A stretch of 64,000 bases of DNA from Diorhabda sublineata (lineage: Eukaryota; Arthropoda; Insecta; Coleoptera; Chrysomelidae): the NCBI RefSeq assembly GCF_026230105.1, contig NC_079484.1, positions 12,105,805 through 12,169,804 on the forward strand. Direction: 5' to 3'. Of the stretch, positions 43,401-56,015 are shown one piece after another. A model generated the notes under the pieces. That model made no database searches and was not told the origin of the DNA. It saw only the letters and a program-made list of their open reading frames with translations. Position numbers and translations under genes: made by a program. Positions within the stretch are counted from its first letter, which is position 1. Each line of letters begins with the position of its first letter.

Positions 43401-46400
43401 TGGTAGGCCTTTGTCGTGCAGTTCCATATGTGACGTTTTAGCGGGCAGTTCTGAAGACAGTTCTGAATCTTTTTTGACAAGGATTAGGCATCGATTATAT
43501 CACTGGTGACTGTACTCGTTTTTTTTCACAACATTTCACACGTCATCTCGGTCGTTAGCCACGGCTATTACAATCGGGATAATCAAATCTATTAAGTTTT
43601 TTGTTTTAATATATTCACTTTGAAAACAAATATAACCGATATTTATTTATTTCCTGAAATTTATTCTTACGTACTTATCTATTTTAGAAACTATAAATTA
43701 ATACAGAAATTTTATCTTTGACATTGTAATGTCTTGGCGCCATAGAGCACTCTTGAGAAGGGTTAAGAGAGTCAGAAATAGGGGAAAAGTGAAAGACACA
43801 GAGAGCTGCGAAGTGGGGGATATATGCTTCACCCTTACTGCACTCTCGAATTTTGATCAGTGATTTTAATTACTTTCTAGTTGCGTAATTTGCGAGACTA
43901 TATTTTTTTGTTATTCTAACATTATTATCTTTATTAAAAAACGCTTGCTCTTTTGTGTCTCCACATATCCTTTTTTTCTTTTAAATATTGTTACCTCCAA
44001 CCCTCCTTTCAAATCGTCAGATTAGCGAAATTAGGACTTCATATATAGTGATTTATATTAAGGACTAATACTGGTTAAAGGTACTTATTAAGAGGTAAGA
44101 TAGGTTTTCTTATATTAATCTGCCAAGCTCAGGTAAATCTCAAAATCCTCTTTTGGGTTCCTCTACTGTAATGTATATAGATGCATACTGGATGATGAAG
44201 AAACAAATAATTATTCTGAGTACCTATACCAACTGAGCATGTCAAGTAGAACCCGTGGTTGGTTTATATTATAAGACCTCTTTCTAGACCACAAACTTAT
44301 ACTTGATAGATTTATTTTTGTGGAAATAATGAGAAATTTCAATATCAACAAACATTTTTAGATTCTACTCAAAACGCGAAAAGCTTCCCGCAATTTATTA
44401 TCTGAAATATTTGAAATATTGGTTGTTGGATAAACTATTTGATCGAGTTACTAGAGAATTTGTTTGGATGTAGAAATCAATAAGAATTTTTTAGCATAAA
44501 CTGTTCCTTGTTAGAGTTCGATTCTGTCTATTTGTTTTTACTCTTAACGTACTTCTTTAGGTGATAATAGTCTGTTGTATGTTTAGCTGTTCAGATAGGA
44601 ATACTTTGTTATTGTAACGATACATAGAAACGTTTTGAAAATATTTCCTGTTCCCTAGATAAATTGTTATCTGAACTAAAGTTTAAATGTAAATAATTGT
44701 GTGTTGATCTCAATATTGATTTCGAGGCCCGTTTCAAAGTTGCTCAAACAAAACGAAAAAACGTCTCTAGAAAATTTAATTGAATAGATGTCACGTAGTC
44801 CCGAAATATTTTACGCAATAAATTTTGTCTTTGATAAGATAAGGACGTATTCTAATAACTATACAGGTTGTTAGAAAACATCTCTATATTTCGGCCTCTA
44901 TCGAAATTAAAAAAAATACAAAGACGCATTTATTTTTAAACGAGATTGTTGGTAGGCGGGTTTTTAATAAATTAAATCAATCTTCTAGCTTGTGGGCACC
45001 ACCCTCAAATTTCAAATAGAAATGGTGGCAGATTGTCCAGGAGGCTACACGAGGCAACGCAACTGTGGGCGATGCATACGTGTCTTCTCTCTTCCCTCGC
45101 CTTGACCCTTTGCTGCTCCGCTTCGTGTAGGTTTTTCAAGTGGGACCAAAGGATATGAGGATGAAAATAAAGTGAATGGAGCGTGGAATCGGGGAAGTAG
45201 AAAATTAAATATGGACATAGTAGTCGTTTATAGTAGTTCATTTATCTTTTCAGTACTTTTCGAGAAATCAAGTAAAATATCTTATGTATGAAGTGTTTTG
45301 GAAGAAAAAATTTATGAAACGTATTTTTATTAAATTTTGGAAATATCGACCATTTTCAAAACTCTGTCAAACCTCATGACAAACTCCTACTCGCAGTTCC
45401 AAACACTGTTTTCTTCAAAATATCACATAGAATCGTTCCTTTCTCTGTCTAAATGGAAAAAATATGTGGTGGAGCTTCATCTTGTGGATGTAAATAAGAT
45501 ACTTTTGCAAAATTATGTTAACAGCAGCATGTATTTGATGACGCTTAAGAAAAATTCAGTAAAGCTTTAATATTGTGCAAATATTCTGGATATCAACGAC
45601 AAAATTCAATTCTTTTGTTGAAATGGTCGACAATAATCTATTGAAGAATTTGCATTTCATAGAGTTAAATTTATTCAACTGTAGTGCTTTCTCTATTGCT
45701 TTTGCCTGTCAGAGTAGAATATGTGGAGGAATCTACAGGCGTCTAAATGTACTAATTGTGCTGCTCCATACAAAACATTATGATTATTATAATTTTTTCT
45801 CAATTTTGCAGCAAATTACATATATTGCATAATTATCTTCCTCATTTATCGTCCACATTTCCCACAAGTGAAAATATTTATAGTCCATTGTTGCAGTGTA
45901 AACTGCACCATAATTACGACCTTAAGTTTTAGGGGGCTGAATTCAAATGTAATCGTATCAGCTCGCCTCAAGACGAGCGTTAGGGGGATAGCCAAAACCT
46001 GCGATAAACAGTGATATAATCGAAAAAGTTGATTAAATAGTTCTGGACGACCATCGGATTAGACAGATAGAAGAGGCCATGTGCATTTTAAAAGAATGCA
46101 TTTGCCAAATATCGACTACAGAATAATGCTTGAGCGTAAGCATCCGCGAGTTGGTGCGGCGTTTGTTTACTTTAGACCAAAAGCGCATTCAAATGAACAG
46201 GCCAGGCCTTATCGATGCAGTTTAGGTAAAATGATTCGGATTTTGTACGGTCGAAAACTTTTCAGACGAATCTTTTATACTACCTATGTTCAAATGCCAC
46301 TCATTTCGATCATCTTAGCAAAAGCACATCTTCCAAAAATGCATTTTTTTATTTTTAAATTTCATTTTACGAAGAATCGAAATATACACCTATACAAATG

Positions 46401-47936
46401 ATCTATGTTCATAAATTAGAAGAAAAGAAAATTTATATGTATTATGAGAGCGATATTTGAAAAAACACACTCTTGAAAAGTTGTCTTTTTTGAATCACGC
46501 GAAGCTAGAACTTAAGCGACCATATGTCATTTTCTATTTTGAAAAGCGCTGAAAATCGCATCATTTCTAATGATGTGTTTTTGAGTAGATAAATTCAAAT
46601 AGCAAATAAAATCACTCAGTTCATTGGAAAAAATAAAGAATTTTTTTTATAACGAAATCGTTTTCATTATTTACCAGGAAAATAGATGTTGATTCTTAAA
46701 CTTGGTCGAATTGGCACTGGATCGTTGTGCGCTCGTGAAACTAAAGGTAATACTCGTCAATATTTCTGCAATTTCATTTTCTGAGCATATGACATCAATA
46801 AACGAGACAAAAATAATTAAGCAACATTGTTTATGCATTTTCCCGCGCTCTGTAACATAATTAGTGCACAGAAACAAGTTGAAATGTTGCAACGTGGCTG
46901 GCAACAGTATTGCTATCATGCGTCAACTAGTGAACGTGCGAATTTAAAGGTGCGGTTATCAAATCGTTTCTACGAGTTAAAAAAATTCTATAAACTTATA
47001 AGTGGATGAGTAATAGAATAATGAAATGACATGAAAATAGGGACGAATATATAATTTGTTTTGTTTATTCCTAGTTTGATACGAATTCGATTATTTAGTT
47101 TTTAGAATTATAGTCAACAATAATAAATAGAAAAGTATACCGGACTTATTAATTCAGAAATAAAATAATTTGAGGGTCAAGTTTATTTATATCGACGAAG
47201 CCTTATAGAGCGCTTACACTGTGAGTTGATCCAAAAAAAATGGAGAATAAGCTTTTACAAGTAAAGGTACACGTCAATTGTACATATAAAAAATAGCAAT
47301 ATGTATCAATCAAAATAGATAACGAACATATATCATTTGCTGCACCCTGGTACTTTCGAAATAGACACCTCCATCGGGAGTTAGAGATAGACACTGTAAG
47401 GCATACAACCACTAAATTTGCCAAGAGTCACAAACAGCGGTTCTCAAAACACGTGAACATCGAGGCAAATTAGCCTCTCGAGAACTACCACGTAGACTGA
47501 GAAGACTGAAGAGGAAGAAACCTTTTGAGTTAGTTACCTAAGGGATTAGTATAAAATTCAAGGAGCTTGAACTAAGTAAAACCATTAGATTTAAGATATT
47601 CATAGTAACTTAAGATAAGATGTTCAGTTTGCAATGTTGGGAAAACCTTCAGGTTGTCTTAAAAAAATGAGAAATGAATTCAAGTGACACGAAAGCGAAT
47701 TGAACATGTAAACTCATACTATTCAACTTAGTTGATCGATTGAATTGATTGTGTTGTGAGTTGGAACAAGTTCAACTTTTTTATATTCAAATGAAATAAA
47801 CAACAGGTATAAAAAATGGCGACAGTTGGATGGTCTAAAGATAAAGGAAGAGAAAATATGAAATAACTGACTTCGGTACTCTGTAGAGGTACTCTAAAGT
47901 TTTCAATTAATCACCCGATGCTATATATCTTTATTT
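43401..47936. other. 4.5 kb without recognisable gene
   Basis: Contains short frames (45005-45241, 45337-45832, 46081-46401, 46671-47009) that show no motif I know, and a slightly GC-richer patch near 45030-45130. TATACAGGTTGTTAGAAAAC at 44863 looks like a worn transposon end without a partner. Confidence 0.45.
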
Positions 47937-48143
47937 CTAGTCTCTTAGTTTCATGCGAGATGGAAGGACTTCATGCATCAAAGTATCTTGTTCACAGATT
48001 TCAAATTTAGCTTGCTCTAGTAAGTAGGGAAATTGTTGATAATTCCTAACGAGAAAATTTCTTGAATCTCCAGGACGTTCCATTTTCAGTTCACAGGGAA
48101 GGTTGTATTGTGTAGTGCCCTTCTGCGAGTAATCCACTCTCAC
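47937..48143 (-). CDS. Unrecognised coding-like frame, possible C-terminal exon
   Basis: The minus-strand frame reads YSQKGTTQYNLPCELKMERP, then GDSRNFLVRNYQQFPYLLEQ and AKFEICEQDTLMHEVLPSRM, and stops at 47937. The composition (few hydrophobic runs, balanced charges, ordinary codons) looks more like true protein than the AT-rich noise around it. A further minus frame at 48219-48401 contains a Cys-rich acidic end (SCELTKSNEFKCDEFNCEGE) and may or may not be linked. I do not recognise either. It could be a host exon or an unknown mobile-element ORF. Confidence 0.3.
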   Translation of the reverse strand: MRVDYSQKGTTQYNLPCELKMERPGDSRNFLVRNYQQFPYLLEQAKFEICEQDTLMHEVLPSRMKLRD

Positions 48144-49049
48144 TCCAAGCTTTTTTTCTCTTTTGTTTTTTTTTACGCACAGTTTTTGCTAATATCTCAG
48201 CTAGAGATGAATATAGCTTTATTTACAACTACTGTCACCTTCACCTTCACAATTGAATTCATCACACTTGAATTCATTTGACTTGGTCAACTCACATGAA
48301 CAGTTAAACGCACCTTTAAAGTTAAACGTATATGTTATATAATTTGTACTTCTACTACTGTAGATCATTAGTTTTGTATTGTCCACAAAAATGTTTTTCA
48401 TTATTTATGATAATTCGTTTAGTTTGTTTTTGATAATATTTTTGAGGATCAAACAAAATCAATCAGATTGAATTAAAAATGCTATTGAATGGAGAAAAAA
48501 CTCGATTATTCTTGACACTAACACAAACTAAGATAAGAAATAATTGCTGTTAATTATTGTTGAACACTGGATTAAATAGAAACGATTAGGTGATATTATT
48601 ATGACTTTATGTGATCTATTAGAATAATGGATATGGAGGAATGATTTAAATTTCACTATCGTAGTGTACTTAACTTGTTCTATTAGCATTCAGCATATAT
48701 TAAACATTGAGATAATGAAAGGAAAGATTATGTTTTTGTTGTTTTCAATGGAGTATATGAATCATTAATGATTTATATTCATAAATACTTGCTCACAATA
48801 ATATTGCATAAAAATAGACGATAGTAAAGTTGATATAATAATAATAATAAATGACCTAAATGGTAAAAATAGAAAAGAAAATAATTGTATGATGTAGAGA
48901 GAGAAGAGAAGAGATTCATAAAATAACAGAAATAAACAAGGGAAATCCATAATAGGACACTTCCTAGTGAAATACAGAAAGACACAAGAAAAACTGTGGA
49001 TATAAAAAATAGATGTTATAAACTCAAAATAATTACAAATAAAAAGATA
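48144..49049. other. No clear gene
   Basis: Apart from the Cys-rich small frame at 48219-48401 (minus), only low-complexity AT-rich sequence. Confidence 0.4.
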
Positions 49050-50230
49050 TGGTACAAGAAAAAATAAACTTATATATTAAAAAACAAGGAGTAGCAGAAA
49101 CCCAAATAACAAAAGGTGAAATAAGTACAAGATAAATACAACAGGCAATGCAGAATTTAAAACTAGGAAAGGTAACAGGAATGGACCAAATAAATACATA
49201 CATGGTATATACAGCAGAAATTAAAGAAAACAGAGACACTGAAAATTGTGATGATAAAATATATGACACAGGAGAAGCGTTAGAAGATTGACAAGTGGAA
49301 ATAACTACACCAATATGCAAAAAAGTGAATACAAGAAACAATTGTAGAGGTATCACATTATTAAGTTAGTCAGTAGTAAAATAAACTACGAAACAAACCA
49401 ACTAGAACTATAGAAGGTGTAAAACAAGGATTTAGAGCAAACATATTACGTTTATAGATTTTAAGTAGGCTTTTGACGCAATACTTAGAAATAAAATGTA
49501 TATTGCTCTGATTCTACTAGAAATTTCGAAAAAAATTTGCTTCTAAGCTAGTGTTGAAAATAATTGCACGAGATAACAAGATATAAGTAACAGAGACTAT
49601 CGAAGCAGCAAATAACCTTTATTAACCAGAACAAAAAAGAAAAGGAAATAGCATTTTCAAAAAAAACCTAAGTATATAGTGTTAAACTCTAAAAAAATAT
49701 ATTAAAGAAGGTAAAGACAGACAGTTTGTGAATTCGAAAAAACTGCCAAAAAAACGAAGAATGGACAGTAACAAATGAAAGAATAGCGAAAGGAAGTGAA
49801 GATTTGGAATCATTAAGTAGGTTAATAAGATCATAAAAGTTATGTAGAGCATCCAAAATTAAAATATATCGAGTAAAAACAGTCATATATGGTAGTGAAA
49901 CATGGGTTTTACCAAAGGCGTAATAACCAAAAATGGTAGGTGTTGAGAAAAAATAAAAACAAATGAAGATTTTGAATGAGAAGAACTAACCTAAAACTGA
50001 AGAATTGAAGAATTTGTATAAATACTAATTAATTTTATAAAATCTCAAATAGTGAGATAGTTGGTGCATACTTAAAGGATGCCAGAAAATAGATATGCGA
50101 AAAGAGTATTGAAGAAGGGGAAAGAGATGAAAGAAGAAGAGAGAGGTCAAAGAAACATAGTTGGATAAGGTGTTGGAAGAGGCAGAGCGGAACTGGAGTA
50201 GAAAAGTCCAGAATATCAACTTGTAGAGTA
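49050..50230 (+). pseudogene. LINE reverse transcriptase relic (YGSETW type)
   Basis: Worn plus-strand pieces in the expected order: QQAMQNLKLGKVTGMDQIN near 49140 (matches 'IxxALxxMKxGKATGPDxIP'), a CRGITLL-like block near 49342, IDFK-stop-AFDAI near 49455 (RT block A, with the Asp), then IKIYRVKTVIYGSETWVLPK near 49858, and further on a LILKGCQ-like 'HxxRMPE' region near 50070. The AT bias makes it very K/N-rich. Highly degraded, with many stops. The YGSETW-type end suggests an RTE- or CR1-like LINE; the clade is not certain. Confidence 0.68.
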
Positions 50231-51460
50231 TAATTGTAAGAACAGAAGATCTATAAGAAAGGAATATAAGTATAGGTTTATAGTATCTACAATAAGGACA
50301 AGAACATCAAATTGTTTTTAAGTAGGACAAAAATAAATTTTCAATATGAATATTTAACAATATAAATATTTCAAATTATGAATGATACATAATATTAAAT
50401 ATTAAAACTGAATCATTATAATTAAAAATGAAATAATTTTTGTAATACAAATTTCAAATCTACCTGTAAATGTTTTTAGCAACAAATCTTTTCGGCTCAG
50501 CAAGGCTTTTTCGACGCAGTTTGAAATTTTTTAGTCTTATAGAATATTCAAATTTCAATAACGCAATGAAAAATTGTCGAATAACTCTGTGAAGGTAGAG
50601 GTTATTTATTTTTCGTTCGCAGACCTGTACAGCACCTGCTAATAAATATAACCGTACTTTTACAACCAACAAACTACCATGCTAATGTTTGAGTTATTTC
50701 TATTCTACACTGAAGGCAGGTGATGCAGAAACTCATTGAATATTTCTCCTAGATCTAATATTATCAAAAGTTATGTAGTTTTATAGTTACCCAATAAACA
50801 TTGTTATTATTATTTCAACGAAAAATTAAGTGAACCTTTGCTATAATCAAACTGTATCAATTGTAGACTTGATTAAAATTTTCCATTCCATATTATAAGA
50901 TAAATACGAGAGCTAGTCAGAAATAAAGGAATGGCGGGAAATAAAAAAACGAGATGTAATAGAAAATTATCTACATTCGCAAGAGTTACTAATATTCTAC
51001 ATTTCTATCTTATCTACAAACAAATTGAGGGACCTATCGATTAAAAAATTCTGCTACCAGTGATTTTGGAAACAAATAGAAATCACGGGGTATGAGATAG
51101 GAATGAGGAAAAACATATTATTCGAACGAATGAATGCTTTCAAAGTTTGAATATTGGATTTTGGCATCAAGTTTTTTGTGAAGCTCGTTCTAAACTACTC
51201 ACAGTTTATTGTGAATGAATTTTGATTATTACAAAAGAAAAATAGGTTAGTAAAAGTTTTCTTAGTTATTTGCCCCCATTCCATGTTTTATTATTAACGT
51301 GTCTGATTCACGTCTCGTTATAGTTATAATTTCTTCATAATTGCAAAAAAAAAACAATATGCCATATTCAATCAAGTATGTGTTGGTGAATTGAACAACG
51401 TTATGAAGTAGATAAAACGCATCTAATTATTTTATTAATTTTTTTTTATTATACAGGGTG
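50231..51460. other. No clear gene; worn mariner-like end near 50907
   Basis: TACGAGAGCTAGTCAGAAAT at 50907 resembles a mariner terminus. The frame at 50460-50672 (minus) is unrecognised. Confidence 0.4.
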
Positions 51461-51690
51461 TTCCGGTGGTTGTTGCAAAAAATTCGGGAGTAGATGAAGT
51501 GAAAATAACGCTGCCATATATTTCCCATAAGATCCTCTTTTCAGACTTATGGGTCTTCAAAGCTGTGAATTCAGAACTTATATTTAAGTATATTTTCTAA
51601 ATTATACCTTCGAACATTATGAATTTTTAATGGATGATTACGTATGTAGTGTGTTTGACGGAATAAATAATTATACACTATTTATACACT
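51461..51690 (+). mobile_element. Solo terminal arm related to the 34.4-kb element
   Basis: Begins ACAGGGTGTTCCGGTGGTTG at about 51464. It then shares with 34388-34590 the blocks GCAAAAAATTCGGGAGT, ATTTAAGTATATTTTCTAAA and GTGTTTGACGGAATAAATAA, with modest divergence. No right arm follows. Confidence 0.65.
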
Positions 51691-54179
51691 ATTATATCTT
51701 TTTTAAAACTATTTTAAAATGAAATAATACAGGAATAAATAAAATCAGAGTTTTCTAATATCAAAAGCAATCATCATGACAATAAAATTCGTTTGAACTG
51801 GAATCATCTCTTGTTTGTATTATAATAGGTTGGATAGAGGGTAAAACCATCTTCTTTCTTAATTACAATTGTTTCACTCATTTTTAGTATGATTCATATA
51901 CACTAATTCTGTGATAACTCGGTTAAAGGAAGATTCATATTTTTTTTAATTTCCCTAGCTCTTACCCTGATTGCATTATCAGATTGCTGTGATTTTGTCA
52001 CATTTGTATAATTTTATTTTACGATTTATTATCGAAAGGAAGCCACTTTTTCAAAGAAAATACAATAAAACTAGAAGTTTTTTCATCCGACACACAAACG
52101 CTAGAAAAAACGATAATTATGTCTTCACCTTGCGTAGATGCGTAAGAAGATGCTGACTGTATCGTACAGTTGATTTCCGCGAACCAATAATATCTAGAAA
52201 CTCAGCATTATAGACGATGTTCATAAGAAAAGTCAAGCTGGATTCAGTTTTCAACTCATCTTTGTACTATCCGACACTTATTATATTGTTAATGTCTTAT
52301 TGTAATAATTTTGATAATAAATAATTCTAAAAAGCTACAAAATTATTCATGTCTATTTTTGTGCATCAAAAAGTTTTCAACGATGAGATAAGGCTTCACC
52401 GCTTCAAGTGGTTAAACACTCAAGGTAACTATCGATTACTTTGAATGTATACAGGTTGTTCGATTCCCGTTAAAATAGAACGATACCGACTATGGTAGAC
52501 ATCAGACCGAAAGGTGTTTTATTTTCTGAAAAGCCCTCGTATATTATTTTTCAACACATGAAAATAAGAACAGAACATGCAAGTACTAAAATTCTTTCAT
52601 TTAAAGTTAAAATTCTATATTGAATTTGTAATATACAAAGAAAGAACAATTTACCCCTTAATTTATTCATAGAAAGTACATTAAAAGGATTTTTTTTTAA
52701 TTTTCTTGGTATTTTTGCATTACTAATGCATTTCTCGTTTTTATGTATATACAGTCCACTCGTGGCAATCTGATAACCAATTTGCAAGGCGGTGTCGGAT
52801 TATCAAATTTTCGACTTTAAAATTTCCCTATAGTTGTACTTTTTGGCAAAATATCCTTTGTAATCTGATTCCCTCAATCTCTCTGTGGCAGTCTGTACGT
52901 TGATATAGGCATGTGGAATACAGTGTAAGATTGATTAGAGGAGATCGGTTTACCAGAAGTATACTGTACAACTATTTTTGCGTGTTCGATTCTTTGCTTT
53001 TGATATTTTATAGTTAGCTGTTGATTTTTGTTTTCATATTTTAATAGCATATAAATCTAAATATTATGTGGGTACATATGTAAAACGTTTACGGCACAAG
53101 AGGATGGACACCCAATTCCAATTCATATTCTAATTCACAAATTGGCGTAAGAACCTTTTGCGAGAAGCAAAATTACACATTTTTAGACCTGGAATTAGCT
53201 GAATATTTATGTTAAATGTCTTTTGCCATCAGAAACACACGATTTTCAAGTATCTATTGTTTCGTAAACGTTTCCATACACTTATTTAGATTTCGGAGTT
53301 TACAGCTGTTGTCTTTGGAACGGAGTATGATAAAGACAACGTTGATCAAGATTTTAGTGTTCAACTCTGATTGTTTTTAGGGAGAGGTAGGTTACTGTTT
53401 TTTCATTCAGAATTCTGAATTCTCGTCTCATGGTTCTCTCTTTCAGTATTAACTTTGGCATTTGAATCGGTATGAAAGCGTCTATCAAGTCAATGCAAAT
53501 TGGAATAATATTTTATGTGTTTACCAGTAAAACGCCGTCTCATCTGCAACTCATCTGTTAAAATGCTAGTGCAGAATTGTGGCGTGGTTGAAGATGAGTC
53601 CTACCTGCCTAAACTAGCTATTCATGTAGTTGAACCACTTTATACTATGTCACAGAAGTTATTCTCAAACTTCCTTTTAGATATTATCGATTAAGGCTAA
53701 TGCTCAGTCTATCCATGAGTTCCTCAATTATGCCATAATGGATATGTTCCTATATTTGACTCTACTACTCTAGTAGTTCTGAATGCCATTTCCTCACTTT
53801 TACTAACATATATGAAGAAGTACTTTACCAGATAAGTGAGGAAAATTGTGGTGATTAATGTCATTTCAACCTATCAAGATCAAGTCTCTAGCTGCGTCAA
53901 ATTCAAAATGAAATGGATAAATATGGGTATTTATTTTTTTATTTTTAAATATTTGATAGAAGCAACTTCGCTGATAGTTGCTACCTCTGCACTTCTGGTT
54001 GTTTCTCTATTGAGTTTCTTCGAAGGTACCATTGTAGCAAATCATCTTTTTTAAACGAAATTGATGCTATGGTTATGCTATAGTATAGTGAGCTTCCCCT
54101 CTCCTTTATGAATTGAGTTAACTTTTCGTCCATGCTCAATACCACTCTGAGGCATTTAACCTTTATATCTGCAGTCGTA
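51691..54179. other. No recognisable gene
   Basis: About 2.5 kb AT-rich. TATACAGGTTGTTCGATTCC at 52449 may be a transposon end. Frames (51971-52156, 52551-52787, 53836-54054) are unrecognised. Confidence 0.45.
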
Positions 54180-54900
54180 GTTAGGATATGGATGCTAACT
54201 AGCCGAACAGACAGAAACTGCGATGACTTGGTTCCGATACCGGATTGAGCCAGTATGGGGCCTTACTACAGAGGTAGCTCAGATTTTTTCGCTCTATCTC
54301 GCTGTTTGGTTGGCATAGAACCGGGGGCTCCACACCTTTAAGCAGTCTTTAGCTGGGTATCCGTATTGAAGGTCGAGACAACCAAATAGCCTGCTGTGAA
54401 ACACAGAGCCGTCTCGCTAGCAATGGTTTTTCTCTCCTTTTTCTCATAAGACCAATTTTGCAGCGTTATAGCAGGGCCTTGTCAAAAGCATCACCCAATA
54501 TATCAGCATTGAGGGAAACTGATGCTTTGTGGGTGGAGGATACCGTGATTACTGTTGTTTCAGATTCCTATGGAAGGATTTATCTTGAACCCTACCATTA
54601 AAGACCTTTAAGGTTTCACTGAAATAGTGTCCCACATGTCACAGTGAGACAAATACACCGCAAAACCTCTCCAGGCTTGCCGCAGGCAGTGTTCGTGGTA
54701 CCTGATTAGAGTTTAGATACCATTCATTCCTTGGTACGACTGAATGGAGCCCACAAATGAGTTATGCTTTGCAACAGCTCCCTCTCCTCTTTTCCGCATA
54801 GGCCAGTCCATGGAGTGTTGGCCGTTAACACATTCACCAACGTCAGGTGAAACGGCTCCTAGAGGAGATTGATTTTACCAACGAACTAAACCAGTTCAAC
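54180..54900. other. GC-richer block of unknown nature
   Basis: Noticeably richer in G+C than its surroundings, with no long open frame on either strand. It includes runs such as AACCGGGGGCTCCACACCTT and CTCTCCAGGCTTGCCGCAGG. No tRNA, snRNA or rRNA signature found. It may be the untranslated tail of a retroelement or part of an untranslated host exon. Confidence 0.4.
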
Positions 54901-55861
54901 AGCAATTTGAAGTTGATATGCAGTCAGTATAAAATAAAGAAATAAATGTCTCAAGTAATAACATAATAAGAAAAATAATAATTATCGAGTTTTATCATAT
55001 AATTCCAACACTCTACTAAAAAATTTGGCTTCTGTACTATAATTTGTGTTAATGTGATGCTTTTTCAACGTTTTCACTATTTGCGTCGTAGCCGCGATAT
55101 TCTATTCCGCGATACACAAACTGATAGCCCAAGTAACTAACAAACTCAACCAATGGATGAACGGTCATTTTTCCAAGGCTAACTCGGACATATCGCAGTA
55201 CAACGTGATTATTATAGGAAGCCAGCAGTGTTTAGAAGTTTGAAGGTTGTTTGCTGGCATCGCTATACCCGGAACCTATTTCCATTTTAATTAATTATCA
55301 TCCATTGGATTAGGGTTCGCTAATAACTAGTTTTTAGGATTTTTGCATTTAAACATATAATTACGTCTTTTATATGTAAAGAAAAATATGCTCGTAAACG
55401 AGTATTACTTACTATAAGTACTATCTGTTCCTGTCTCATTCTTAGTTCGCTTTCTTTTTATAATTCCATCAAAATCTAACTTTAGCGGTAATTACTCTAA
55501 TTTTGTTGGGTGTCCAGGATTCACTACCATATATTATCGATAGCCTTACACATTTTTCTGTATACTTGTGCTATAGGCTTTCTCATTTTTGTCAACTAAG
55601 TGATGTAGATATTTCTTTTTTATTTTTCTATGAGTGTAATTATTTATTTAAAAGTTCGAGTTTTTAGAATAGGCAATGTTGAGATTTTTTATCTTTATGA
55701 GTAATCTCAAGTGAAGTGTTTTTTATTTGACAAATATGAGAAAAGTTATTTAGGGTCATATACACTGGCTTGACATCGGTGATGATTAGATAAATATAAG
55801 TTAAAAACCTAATAATATATTTCACTATCATTCGTTCTTAGTTTCTTTCATCTGTACAAAA
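54901..55861. other. No recognisable feature
   Basis: AT-rich sequence. Confidence 0.45.
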
Positions 55862-56015
55862 AATCCACTATTATAAGGTTTGGAAATCTAGCAGGCCAAC
55901 ATTGCACAATTATTTTCCCAAACACCAAACTGATTATTTAGCCAATCAGTAATTCTTTGTGTAGGATGAGCTGGGTATTTTGGTGAACATGTTGAAAAAC
56001 ATCAGTCGATTTTTT
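55862..56015 (-). pseudogene. DDE_3-type transposase C-terminal remnant
   Basis: The minus strand gives ITDWLNNQFGVWENNCAML in one frame and QCWPARFPNLIIVDFLYR in the next, near 55870-55960. It matches 'VxxxLNxxFGxRWIGxxGPVxWPARSPDLTPLDFFLWG' of DUF4817-type transposases, with the third catalytic Asp kept in IVDFL. Short and frameshifted. Confidence 0.5.

Noticed and set aside
52449..52475. tRNA T-arm-like GTTCGATTCC
   Set aside because: No A box, anticodon arm or acceptor pairing could be formed around it; the preceding TATACAGGTTG looks like a transposon end. A similar GAGTTCGATTC at 44514 fails for the same reason.
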